18,228 nt of DNA from positions 1 through 18,228 of the forward strand of contig JAUNUZ010000002.1 in the NCBI GenBank assembly GCA_030537915.1, given 5' to 3'. This stretch comes from Micrococcales bacterium. GTDB taxonomy: Bacteria; Actinomycetota; Actinomycetes; Actinomycetales; Dermatophilaceae. Numbering within the stretch: the stretch's first letter is position 1; each line of letters begins with the position of its first letter. A model generated the notes under the pieces. It did no database searches. It saw only the letters and a program-made list of their open reading frames with translations, and was not told the DNA's origin. Positions 6,506 through 15,433 of the stretch are shown piece after piece. A program made the translations under genes and the position numbers.

Positions 6506-7959
6506 CCATCCTTGAGGGCATCGTCTTGGCCGGCATGCTCATCATCGCCGGTCTGGGGTTCATGGGCCGCCGCCACCCTAACGTCGACGTCACCGATTGG
6601 GCTGTCGGCGGGCGTGCGTTCGGCGTGTTGACCACCTGGCTGCTGCAGGCCGGAGAGACGTTCACGACCTTCACGTTCCTGGGCACCGCTGGACTGGTCG
6701 TGGCCGGCGGCGCAGGAGTCTTCTACTCGGTGCCGTATGTGCCGCTGGGCTACCTCGCGCTCTATTTCATCGCGCCCGTCATCTGGCGAAGGGCAAGGGC
6801 CCGCGGCCACGTGACACAGGCCGACTTCCTCGAGGAAAGCTACCAATCGCGCACCCTGGGAGTGGTGGCCGCGGTGGCGGGCGTCGTTTTCCTGCTGCCC
6901 TACCTGCAGCTGCAGATCACCGGGCTGGGTCTGATCGTGCAACTGGTCACCGGCGACGCCGCCTCTAAGACCTGGAGCATGGTTGTCGGTTTCCTGCTCG
7001 TCGTCGCGTTCGTGCTGTGGTCCGGTATCCGAGGCGTCGCCGCGACCGCGTACCTCAAGGACATCCTGATGCTGGTCGTCCTGCTCATCATTTGCGTCGG
7101 CATCCCCATCCACTTCACCGGCGGCTTCACCAACGTCTTCCACGTCATCCAACGTCAAGCACCTGAGATGCTCTCGGTGCACGGGACGGGCGAATTCGGC
7201 ATCCCGTGGTACATCTCGAACATGGCGATCAGCATGATCGGCGTGATGTTCCTGACTCTGCCGCACATGTGGCCAGCCATCCTGGCGGCGCGAAGCTCCA
7301 CCGTGCTGCGGCGCAACTACCTTTGGCTGCCGATCTACAACACCTTCATCGTGCTGCCGCTGGTCGTCGGATTCGTCGCCTTCGTTGTACTCGGCAGCGA
7401 CACCGATCCCGACGCCGCGCTGCTACAACTGGCTGGGCAGATGTTCCCCGAGTGGTTCATGGGTGTGGTCGCGGTCGCGGGCATCGCCACAGCCATGGTC
7501 CCCTCCGCCGGCCTCCTAATCGGGATGTCGACCTTGGTCTCGCGCAACATCATCCGGACAGGATCGGGTCGCCAACAGTTGACCATCACCAGGTTGACGG
7601 TGCTGGTGGCGAGCTTTTTCTCGCTGTTGCTGGCCCTGCTGATGCCGAACCTGCTCGCCAACCTCCTGCTGTTGACCTTCAGCGGCCTGGATCAGCTGGC
7701 GCCCGCCATCGCACTTGCCCTGTTCCTGCCCGGCCGCATCGACGTTCGCAGTGTGATCTCGGGCTTGGTAGCCGGGCTGGCCGTTGTCATCGCCTTGACC
7801 TTCTGGCTTACCTCGCCCTGGGCGATCAGCGTGGGCATCATCGGTCTGGCCATCAACCTGGCCGTGGTGGCTCTGGTGCAGGCGGGCTTGCGACTCGGCT
7901 CTCGTCGCGACCTGGGTCTGGCCACGGCCGCTGAGGTCGCGAGCCCCCCGGTCGCCTGA
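6502..7959 (+). CDS. sodium:solute symporter (SSS family)
   Basis: This is a 485-residue polytopic inner-membrane transporter of about 12-13 TM. The GTG start at 6502 overlaps the DUF3311 stop (GTGA). The N-terminal part has DWAVGGRAFGVLTTWLLQAG and ETFTTFTFLGTAG (about 31-64), followed by SVPYVPLGY and RGHVTQADFLEESY, the typical SSS order in which an F..ER/DF.E.RY-like segment follows the third helix. SMIGVMFLTLPHMWP (about 245-259) and VAGIATAMVPSAGLLIGMS (about 322-340) match the core symporter helices. It uses the Na+ gradient for uptake. The substrate is unknown. Pairing with an M20 amidohydrolase suggests import of an acylated amino acid, a short peptide-like compound or an organic acid. 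It is closest in feel to the PanF/MctP branch, but I cannot assign it. Confidence 0.88.
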   Translation: MTILEGIVLAGMLIIAGLGFMGRRHPNVDVTDWAVGGRAFGVLTTWLLQAGETFTTFTFLGTAGLVVAGGAGVFYSVPYVPLGYLALYFIAPVIWRRARARGHVTQADFLEESYQSRTLGVVAAVAGVVFLLPYLQLQITGLGLIVQLVTGDAASKTWSMVVGFLLVVAFVLWSGIRGVAATAYLKDILMLVVLLIICVGIPIHFTGGFTNVFHVIQRQAPEMLSVHGTGEFGIPWYISNMAISMIGVMFLTLPHMWPAILAARSSTVLRRNYLWLPIYNTFIVLPLVVGFVAFVVLGSDTDPDAALLQLAGQMFPEWFMGVVAVAGIATAMVPSAGLLIGMSTLVSRNIIRTGSGRQQLTITRLTVLVASFFSLLLALLMPNLLANLLLLTFSGLDQLAPAIALALFLPGRIDVRSVISGLVAGLAVVIALTFWLTSPWAISVGIIGLAINLAVVALVQAGLRLGSRRDLGLATAAEVASPPVA

Positions 7960-8105
7960 GACATCACGGCGTGGCTCAGCGTTCTCTTGCGGATCGCGCC
8001 TGGACCAAGCGGCCTTCGATGGCCTCGCCTGAACCACGAGGATCGGCTACGCGCCGCCGGGCACTCCGAATCAGCAAGGCCCTCTAAGCGTGCCAAGCTA
8101 GTGGC

Positions 8106-8687
8106 ATGACGGAGCGGCAGCGGTTCGACGTTCTCACGCGCTTCACTGGGTTCGAGGTGCGCCGCTACCCTGCGCATCTGGTGGCCGAAGTCGATGTGGA
8201 CAGCTCGTTCACCGAAGCCGGAAACCGGGCGTTCAGGGTGTTGGCGGCCTTCATCTCAGGTGCCAACAACACGCGGGGCAAGGTCGCCATGACGGCGCCC
8301 GTGGTACAGGAGCAGGCATCGATTGCGATGACCTCGCCGGTCGTCCAGGAGAGCGGCGACGAGGCGGGCCATCAGGTGGTCGCTTTCGTGATGCCGGCTG
8401 AGTTCTCTTTGGACACGCTGCCGACACCGTCTGACCCACGTGTCAGGATCCGGGAGATCCCGGTCCAGGTGGCCGCTGCCAGGACCTTCAGGGGACGCTG
8501 GTCGGAGCGGATCTACCAGGAGCAGTTGGCGGAACTGCGCGGTGCCGTGCTGAAGGCTGGGCTTGAGATCAGCGGGCCTCCCCGGTTCGCCCGCTTCGAC
8601 CCGCCGTGGACGCCGTGGTTCCTACGCCATAACGAGGTCGTGCTGCCGGTGTTCGGCCAGTTCGAGCCCGACGAGCCGCCCGCCTGA
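8106..8687 (+). CDS. SOUL haem-binding family protein
   Basis: This is a 193-residue soluble protein of the SOUL/HEBP family, which binds haem or related tetrapyrroles. The opening FTGFEVRRYPAHLVAEVDV (about 13-31) is the typical SOUL start (YEVR.YP...VA.V). The paired motifs KVAMTAPV (59-66) and IAMTSPV (73-79) are the family hallmark, followed by the MPAEFSLDTLP strand and a C-terminal FARFDPPWTPWFLRHNEVVLPV, which matches the Y.PPWT..F.RRNEV ending. Length fits the family, and there is no signal peptide. The start ATG has no good ribosome site and sits 146 nt after the symporter gene, so it is probably its own unit. A hairpin lies right behind the stop. Confidence 0.9.
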   Translation: MTERQRFDVLTRFTGFEVRRYPAHLVAEVDVDSSFTEAGNRAFRVLAAFISGANNTRGKVAMTAPVVQEQASIAMTSPVVQESGDEAGHQVVAFVMPAEFSLDTLPTPSDPRVRIREIPVQVAAARTFRGRWSERIYQEQLAELRGAVLKAGLEISGPPRFARFDPPWTPWFLRHNEVVLPVFGQFEPDEPPA

Positions 8688-8694
8688 GCCAGCG

Positions 8695-8716
8695 CCAGGC
8701 CGTGGTCGCGGCCTGG
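8695..8716 (+). terminator. hairpin terminator candidate behind the SOUL gene
   Basis: CCAGGCCG (8695-8702) pairs perfectly with CGGCCTGG (8709-8716) around a 6-nt loop, beginning 8 nt after the SOUL stop codon. It is a strong 8-bp GC stem without a T-run, as is common for terminators in high-GC actinomycetes. Confidence 0.5.
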
Positions 8717-8806
8717 CCGACCTGGGCGTGCAAGGCCTCGGCGCCCGGCAGACTCGGGACCGCCACATCGAGGGTGCGGGCGCGGGTGGCTGGAATGATG
8801 GTCGCC

Positions 8807-10168
8807 ATGAAGACGTGGCTGGCCAACGTGCGGGAAGCGTTCGAGACGAAATTGTGGCCCCTTCCCACCATCGCGGTCGTGGCCGCGTTGTTGCTCGGAC
8901 TCGGACTTCCAAAGCTCGATGCGCAGGTCAACCGATATCTGTCCGTTCAGATGAGTGGTTGGCTCTTCGATGGGGATGCCGATGCCGCCCGCTCGCTGCT
9001 GGGCGCCATCTCCTCCTCGCTCATCACCGTGACGTCGTTGACGTTCTCCTTGACGGTGGTGACCCTGCAGCTGGCCAGCAGCCAGTTCTCCCCGAGGCTG
9101 CTGCGGACCTTCACCCGCGACCAGTTCGTGCAGGCAACACTGGCACTATTTTTAGCGACGTTCACCTTCTCGCTGACCGTGCTGCGATCCGTGCGCAGCG
9201 CCGGAGACAGCGATCAGAGCGAGTTCGTCCCCAAGTTTGCCGTGACCTTGGCATTCGTCATGGCCGTTGCCAGCGTGCTGGGGCTGGTGCTCTTCCTGGC
9301 TCATCTCGCCGAACAGATCCGAGTAGAGACGATGTTGCGCGACGTACGTCGCGATGCCACGAACACGATTCGTGCGGTACTCAGAACGCGGAATGCCGCC
9401 GACGACCGCCCACACGAGCCGCCGGCACCGCCGCTCAGTGCCGTGCGGCTCCTTGCGGGTGACGATGGCTTCCTGACGTGGATCGACCAGGGCAACCTTC
9501 TCGAGGTGGCCGCGGACGAGGACGCACTGGTCAGAATCGACGTCTACCCCGGCAGTTTTCTGGTCCGCGGGACTCCCCTGGGCGTCACCTGGCCAGCGCA
9601 AGACGCGGTCTTCGACGAGGAAGCCGCGCAGCGAGTTGCCGAGCGGATCAGCGCCTGCATCCATACCGGATTCGAGCGCACCGCATCCCAGGACGCTGGT
9701 TACGGTCTTCGCCAACTGACCGACGTGGCGAACAAGGCGCTCTCTCCGGGTGTCAACGATCCGACGACAGCGATACACGCCTTGGGACACATCGGCGCGG
9801 TCTTGTGCGACCTGAGCGATCGCGACTTGCACGCGGAATTGCTAGAAGACCAGGACGGTCAAGTCCGGGTAACCCTTCGCCGCCCTGACTTTGCCGCCTA
9901 CGTCGAGGAGGGCATCTCACAACCGCGGCGTTACGGGGCCACCGATCCGCAAGTGATGGCGAAGATCTTCCAGGTCTTGTTGGACCTCGGCCATCGTGTG
10001 GCTCCCGAGCAGCGGGGCGTAATTCTCGGCCAGCTCGAGCGGTTGCGCGCGACGGTCGCCGCGCAATCCTTCGACGACCACGAGCAGGCTACTTTGGCCG
10101 AGCTCGGACGACGGGTCGAGGACACCCTGCGTCACACCGGTCCTCGGTCAGCACCGCCTGTCACCTGA
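8807..10168 (+). CDS. DUF2254 predicted membrane protein
   Basis: This protein has 453 residues from ATG 8807 (MKTWLANV). ATG codons at 8795 and 8798 are close alternatives. An open frame extends back to 8702, but that part reads as Arg/Ala noise and overlaps the SOUL hairpin. Four N-terminal membrane helices are visible: LPTIAVVAALLLGLGLP, SLITVTSLTFSLTVVTLQLA, FVQATLALFLATFTFSLTVL and FAVTLAFVMAVASVLGLVLF. A cytoplasmic half follows, containing the conserved DUF2254 stretch GYGLRQLTDVANKALSPGVN plus DPTTAIHALGHIG. The length matches the family. The function of DUF2254 is not known to me, and nothing around it gives a clear hint; no ion-channel selectivity motif is visible. It stands alone between two gaps. 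Confidence 0.85.
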   Translation: MKTWLANVREAFETKLWPLPTIAVVAALLLGLGLPKLDAQVNRYLSVQMSGWLFDGDADAARSLLGAISSSLITVTSLTFSLTVVTLQLASSQFSPRLLRTFTRDQFVQATLALFLATFTFSLTVLRSVRSAGDSDQSEFVPKFAVTLAFVMAVASVLGLVLFLAHLAEQIRVETMLRDVRRDATNTIRAVLRTRNAADDRPHEPPAPPLSAVRLLAGDDGFLTWIDQGNLLEVAADEDALVRIDVYPGSFLVRGTPLGVTWPAQDAVFDEEAAQRVAERISACIHTGFERTASQDAGYGLRQLTDVANKALSPGVNDPTTAIHALGHIGAVLCDLSDRDLHAELLEDQDGQVRVTLRRPDFAAYVEEGISQPRRYGATDPQVMAKIFQVLLDLGHRVAPEQRGVILGQLERLRATVAAQSFDDHEQATLAELGRRVEDTLRHTGPRSAPPVT

Positions 10169-10341
10169 CCACCCCGTCGACGCCGGTCCCCGTTTCATTG
10201 CCGGCGCGGCTCGGACCTGCCCCCGGGCCGCACGAGAACCTAGACTTGGGCCGCTCAGGCAGCCCTCGGCCGCCCGCGTGACGCTGGGCGGCGGGAGACG
10301 TCCCCGGATGCCAACGTCGCCCCCACAACTGGAGGTCCACG
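10169..10341. other. intergenic region before the small ORF-SDR-GH15 chain
   Basis: No gene is supported here. The stretch is very GC-rich. TAGACT at 10241-10246 is a possible -10 hexamer, but no matching -35 is evident. It should contain the promoter for the coupled frames that start at 10342. Confidence 0.3.
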
Positions 10342-10488
10342 ATGTGCATATCGATCATCCTCGGCCAGCGCGCTCCGGCGGGGCGCGAACACCGCGCACG
10401 GGCAGGGCACCAATACTCTTGCCCCCAGGGATCCGCGATCGGGTTCGCGGGCCCACCTCCCGTCCAGGTCGCCGGGCGCGTCCGATGA
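10342..10488 (+). CDS. 48-codon small ORF coupled to the SDR gene
   Basis: ATG 10342 is preceded by a strong ribosome site GGAGG (10331-10335, 6-nt spacing). The frame runs 48 codons, starting MCISIILGQRAPAG, and its TGA (10486-10488) overlaps the ATG of the dehydrogenase in an ATGA junction. The dehydrogenase start itself has no recognisable ribosome site. Translation of this small ORF therefore probably feeds translation of the downstream genes. The product has two Cys (residues 2 and 27), one short hydrophobic patch (IIL) and many Gly/Arg/Pro. I recognise no family. It could be a leader peptide, a very small protein, or a worn 5' relic. Codon-level conservation would be needed to tell. Confidence 0.45.
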   Translation: MCISIILGQRAPAGREHRARAGHQYSCPQGSAIGFAGPPPVQVAGRVR

Positions 10489-11275
10489 CTGCTCAGGGGT
10501 CTGAGCCGAGGCAGCCGGAACGCCCCCTGACGATCGTGGTCACGGGTGGGAACACGGGGATCGGTGCCGCGATCGTGGCCGCCTTCGCCCGGGCCGGCGG
10601 GAACGTCGCCATGGACTTCGTCAGCAACCGTGACGCCAATGCTGCCATCGTGGCGGACGCCGCGGACGCGGGAGGCAGGGTCGTACCGGTCGACGCCGAT
10701 ATCACCGCCCAGGCAGGCCTCGAGCGCATCCGAGACGCGGCCCTCGAAGCCTTCGGACGCATCGACGTCTGGGTGAACAACGCGGGCCTGGAGACCCGCC
10801 ACAGCCTTCTGGAGACCAGCGAGGCCGACTTCGACCGCGTCATAGCGGTCGATCTGAAGGCCACTTTCTTCGGGACCCAGGTCGCGGCCCGGCAGTTCCT
10901 GGCCCAGGGCGGCCCCGGGGTCGTGGTCAACGTGTCCTCCGTGCACGAGGACTGGCCCATGCCCGGGAACACGACCTACTGCGTGGCCAAGGGTGGGGTG
11001 CGCATGCTGACCCGCACCGCCGGCGTCGAGCTCGGAGGCCACGGCATCCGGGTTGTGAACGTGGCCCCAGGTGCCGTGGACACCCCGATCAACACGGCCA
11101 CCATGGCGGACCCGGACCAGCGGGCCCGGCTCACCGATGCGATCCCCCTGCACGCGGTCGCCACCCCGGAGCAGATCGCTGACGTCGTCGTCTTCGCAGC
11201 CTCTCCACAAGCGGCCTACATGACCGCCACGACCATCGTCGTCGACGGCGGCATCATGCAGGGCAGCGTGGGCCT

Positions 11276-11279
<4 letters not shown>
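10485..11279 (+). CDS. short-chain dehydrogenase/reductase (glucose 1-dehydrogenase-like)
   Basis: This is a 264-residue classical SDR using NAD(P). The start ATG 10485 was chosen because it is followed by a normal SDR N-terminus (LTIVVTGGNTGIG). The upstream extension of the frame to 10278 is Arg/Pro-rich noise. Seen: cofactor glycine motif TGGNTGIGAAI (20-30), NNAG (98-101), catalytic Ser151/152, Tyr165 and Lys169 (YCVAK), and the PG..DT loop (PGAVDTPINT) after strand 6. A C-terminal DGGIMQ closes the fold. The overall pattern is closest to bacterial glucose 1-dehydrogenases, but SDR substrates cannot be read reliably from sequence. It overlaps the small ORF upstream (ATGA) and the GH15 gene downstream (GTGA), so it would be co-translated with a glucose-releasing enzyme. 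Confidence 0.88.
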
Positions 11280-13069
<1,790 letters not shown>

Positions 13070-13084
13070 GCCGCTGAAAAGCAG

Positions 13085-13100
13085 ATACCCACCGGGGTAT
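13085..13100 (+). promoter_or_regulatory. CstR-type operator and overlapping -10 box of sqr
   Basis: A 16-bp palindrome ATACCCACCGGGGTAT with outer arms ATACCC/GGGTAT. Its right end runs into TATGCT (13098-13103), a good -10 hexamer whose expected start point, 7 nt on, is the A of the sqr ATG at 13110. A repressor bound here would cover the core promoter. It is the same motif as at 17739-17754 and 17839-17854. The site type matches operators described for CstR/CsoR-family repressors. The repressor itself is encoded at the end of the window. Confidence 0.8.
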
Positions 13101-13109
13101 GCTTGAGGT

Positions 13110-14348
13110 ATGCCAAGAGTCGTCATCCTCGGTGCCGGGACAGCCGGAACGATGGCCGCCAACCTTTTGCGTCGCAGCCTCGATGCGTCGTGGTCGATGA
13201 CGGTCGTCGACAAGACCGACGATCACCACTACCAGCCCGGATACCTGTTCGTACCGTTCTGGATGTCCCCCGATCGAGTCGTGAAGGACCGACGCGCCTT
13301 TCTCCCCGATGAGGTCACCTATCTGCGCTCCCGGATCCAGCGAGTGGACCCGCAGGCGCGCCGGGTCGAGCTCGCGGACGGCCCGCTCGATTACGACTGG
13401 CTGATCATCGCCAGCGGTTCGGTACCTCGCCCTGATCTGGTGCCGGGGATGGCCGACGGGCAGCTCTATCGCGACCGTGTCCACGAGTTCTACTCGCTCG
13501 AGGGAGCCGTGGCGCTGCGTGATTCGCTCGCCGAGTTCACCGCTGGTCGAATCCTCGTGCACGTGGCCGAGATGCCCATCAAGTGCCCGGTCGCGCCACT
13601 GGAATTCACGTTCCTGGTGGAGGACCACTTCCGCAAACGCGGCCTGCGCCACAAGGTCGACATCACCTACGTCACACCACTCGACGGCGCCTTCACCAAA
13701 CCGGTCGCCAGCGCCACCTTCGGCTCCCTGCTGACCGATCGCAGCGTCCGCCTGGCGGCAGACTTCGCCGTGGAACGTATCGACAACGAGGCGCGCAAGC
13801 TGGTGGCGTACGACGGACGCGCCCTTGCGTTCGATCTGCTGGTCACGACGCCACCGCACACCGGCGCACAGTTCGTCTTCGACTCCGGGCTCGGCGATGA
13901 CATGGGCTTCGTCCCGGTCGACAAGCACACTCTGCGTTCGGTCGATCACGAGCGGATCTTCGTGCTCGGCGATGCCAGCGACATCCCTACGAGCAAGGCC
14001 GGTTCGGTCGCGCATTTCGCCACCGAGATGTTCGTCGACAACTTCGTCGCAGCAACTCAGGGCCAACCGCTGCCGAACCGGTTCGACGGTCATGCCAACT
14101 GCTTCCTGGAGTCCGGGCGTGGCAAGGCGCTACTGCTCGACTTCAACTACGACACCGAACCGTTGCCCGGCACCTACCCCCTGCCGAAGGTCGGCCCGAT
14201 GTCGCTGCTGCGCAACACCCGCGCCAACCACCTCGGCAAGCTGGCGTTCGAGCAGATCTACTGGCGCCTGCTGCTGCCCGGGCACAGGCTGCCGGTTCCG
14301 ATCGCCATGTCGATGGCCGGCAAGGCCGCCCCGCCCACCCGTCCCTGA
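13110..14348 (+). CDS. sqr: type II sulfide:quinone oxidoreductase
   Basis: This is a 412-residue FAD flavoprotein of the disulfide-oxidoreductase fold. It oxidises sulfide (or persulfide acceptor systems) to sulfane sulfur and passes electrons to membrane quinone. FAD is bound by GAGTAGT (8-14) and by GDASDIPTSKAG (287-298). The redox-active cysteines are Cys159 in MPIKCPVAP and Cys331 in GHANCFLESGRGKALLLDF, the only two Cys in the protein. Their surroundings resemble those of human SQOR (VKC.GAP; SCPL.TGYN...AEFDY). The third Cys of type I enzymes is absent, as expected for type II. The amphipathic C-terminus (LGKLAFEQIYWRLLLPGH) would dock to the membrane. ATG 13110 lies 10 nt after the operator with no ribosome site, so the mRNA is probably leaderless. 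It leads the operon with the TusE-like and DsrE2 genes. Confidence 0.9.
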   Translation: MPRVVILGAGTAGTMAANLLRRSLDASWSMTVVDKTDDHHYQPGYLFVPFWMSPDRVVKDRRAFLPDEVTYLRSRIQRVDPQARRVELADGPLDYDWLIIASGSVPRPDLVPGMADGQLYRDRVHEFYSLEGAVALRDSLAEFTAGRILVHVAEMPIKCPVAPLEFTFLVEDHFRKRGLRHKVDITYVTPLDGAFTKPVASATFGSLLTDRSVRLAADFAVERIDNEARKLVAYDGRALAFDLLVTTPPHTGAQFVFDSGLGDDMGFVPVDKHTLRSVDHERIFVLGDASDIPTSKAGSVAHFATEMFVDNFVAATQGQPLPNRFDGHANCFLESGRGKALLLDFNYDTEPLPGTYPLPKVGPMSLLRNTRANHLGKLAFEQIYWRLLLPGHRLPVPIAMSMAGKAAPPTRP

Positions 14349-14374
14349 CGTCTGGTCACGCAAAAGGAGATGCC

Positions 14375-14689
14375 ATGCCCACCAACACCCTGAACGGACG
14401 GTCGTTCGCTTGCGACGACGAGGGGTTCTTCACCAACCGAGACGAGTGGAGCGAGGAGCTCGCGGGCGACCTTGCGCCCCTCATCGACGTGGCCCTGGAC
14501 GACGAACACTGGGCGCCGATCAGGTTCATGCGCCAAGACAGCGCCGCGCGCGGGACCACCCCGACATTGCGGCGCATGCAAACCGTGGGCGGCTTCGACA
14601 TCAAGGATCTATACCGGCTCTACCCGGTCAAGCCCGCCAAGAAGATGGCCTGGCTCGCAGGCCTGCGCAAGCCCGTCGGCTGCGTGTGA
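14375..14689 (+). CDS. TusE/DsrC-family sulfur carrier with only the penultimate Cys
   Basis: This protein has 104 residues. The ribosome site AAGGAG (about 14364-14369) precedes ATG 14375, 26 nt after sqr. The family pattern is clear: NG..F..D.EGF......W.EELA near the start, DDEHWAPIRFMR (42-53), TPTLRRM, LYRLYPVKPAKKMAWLAGL and the C-terminal KPVGCV. DsrC/TusE proteins are soluble carriers that bear sulfur on the flexible C-terminal Cys. Here that is Cys103. The second DsrC Cys, eleven positions before it, is replaced (Ala92), so this is the TusE-like, non-DsrC type. Cys13 is outside the arm. Its place between sqr and dsrE2 suggests it takes or hands on sulfane sulfur in the detoxification route rather than in dissimilatory sulfite reduction or tRNA thiolation; no dsrAB, tusA or mnmA is seen. 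Confidence 0.88.
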   Translation: MPTNTLNGRSFACDDEGFFTNRDEWSEELAGDLAPLIDVALDDEHWAPIRFMRQDSAARGTTPTLRRMQTVGGFDIKDLYRLYPVKPAKKMAWLAGLRKPVGCV

Positions 14690-14703
14690 GGAAGGCGAAA
14701 GAC

Positions 14704-15345
14704 ATGAGCGAGAACACCGAATCCGCAATGCACCGGAGCATCCCCCCGGGCTTCATCATCCCCGACTTCGGCGGCCGCGCCGCCGGGCACCCCGGGGAAT
14801 CGCCGGGCGCGCCACACGCGGACGGCATCCCCGCGTACTCGGGTCCACGCAAGATGGCGTTCATCTGCTCCAAAGGCAACCTGGACATGGTCTACCCGGC
14901 TCTCATCATGGGTAACGCCGCACTAGGCGAAGGCATCGAGGTGCACCTCTTCTTCACGTTCTGGGGCCTGGACATCGTCAACACCAAGACCAACGACGAC
15001 CTGAAGTTCTCGTTTGCGGGAAACACGGCCATGCACATGCCCGACCTGGGCCGCCTGCGCCCCGGCCTGGAACACCGGTCCATGCCCCAGGCACTTGGAG
15101 CCGCTCCGGGGATGACGAAGCTGGCCACGTCGATGATGAAGAAACAAATGGCCGACCTCGACATCCCGACGGTGCCCGAGATGCTCGACATCATGCAGGC
15201 GGCGGGAGCTCACTTGTGGGCCTGCCGGATGAGCTTCGACATGATGAAGACCATCGAGGCGGACCTTCACCCCGCGGTCGAAGGCGTCATCAGTGCCACC
15301 GACTTTATCGAGATCTCGCAGGACGCCCAGATCGTTTTCGTCTGA
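14704..15345 (+). CDS. dsrE2: DsrE2-like sulfurtransferase
   Basis: This protein has 213 residues. GAGGAAGG sits about 8 nt before ATG 14704, 14 nt after the TusE-like gene. After a flexible Pro/Gly-rich N-terminus (1-48), the DsrE/DsrF-like fold starts with RKMAFICSKGNLDMVYPAL (Cys55). It continues through MGNAALGEGIEVHLFFTFWG and ends with AGAHLWACRMSFDMM (Cys174) and ISATDFIEIS. The two Cys positions and the AHLWAC motif are characteristic of DsrE2 (membrane-associated DsrE-like) proteins, which accept sulfane sulfur from rhodanese/TusA-type donors. VYPALIMGNAALGEGIEVHL is only moderately hydrophobic, so membrane attachment is uncertain. It is the last gene of the sqr operon and converges on tauE. 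S. aureus cst operons use the TusA-rhodanese protein CstA at the equivalent step. Confidence 0.88.
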   Translation: MSENTESAMHRSIPPGFIIPDFGGRAAGHPGESPGAPHADGIPAYSGPRKMAFICSKGNLDMVYPALIMGNAALGEGIEVHLFFTFWGLDIVNTKTNDDLKFSFAGNTAMHMPDLGRLRPGLEHRSMPQALGAAPGMTKLATSMMKKQMADLDIPTVPEMLDIMQAAGAHLWACRMSFDMMKTIEADLHPAVEGVISATDFIEISQDAQIVFV

Positions 15346-15409
15346 GCAGAGAACCCGTGTTCCTCATCTCGGAGGAGTCTGGACAAACGCCCGCCCCAAC
15401 TCGGCTGAA

Positions 15410-15430
15410 CGGGGCGCCCCTCACGCCCCG
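15410..15430. terminator. bidirectional terminator hairpin between dsrE2 and tauE
   Basis: CGGGGCG (15410-15416) pairs with CGCCCCG (15424-15430) around a 7-nt loop, in the 88-nt gap between two converging genes, 3 nt from the tauE stop. It is symmetrical, so it can serve both directions. There is no T-tract. Confidence 0.5.
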
Positions 15431-15433
15431 CTC

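Noticed and set aside
5662..7266. A 534-codon minus-strand frame across the amidohydrolase and symporter
   Set aside because: It is rich in His/Asp/Gln/Gly repeats typical of antisense reading of high-GC genes, and it covers three well-supported plus-strand genes.
14375..14689. Canonical DsrC of dissimilatory sulfite reduction
   Set aside because: The second arm Cys is missing, and no dsrAB or dsrMKJOP genes are seen in the window.
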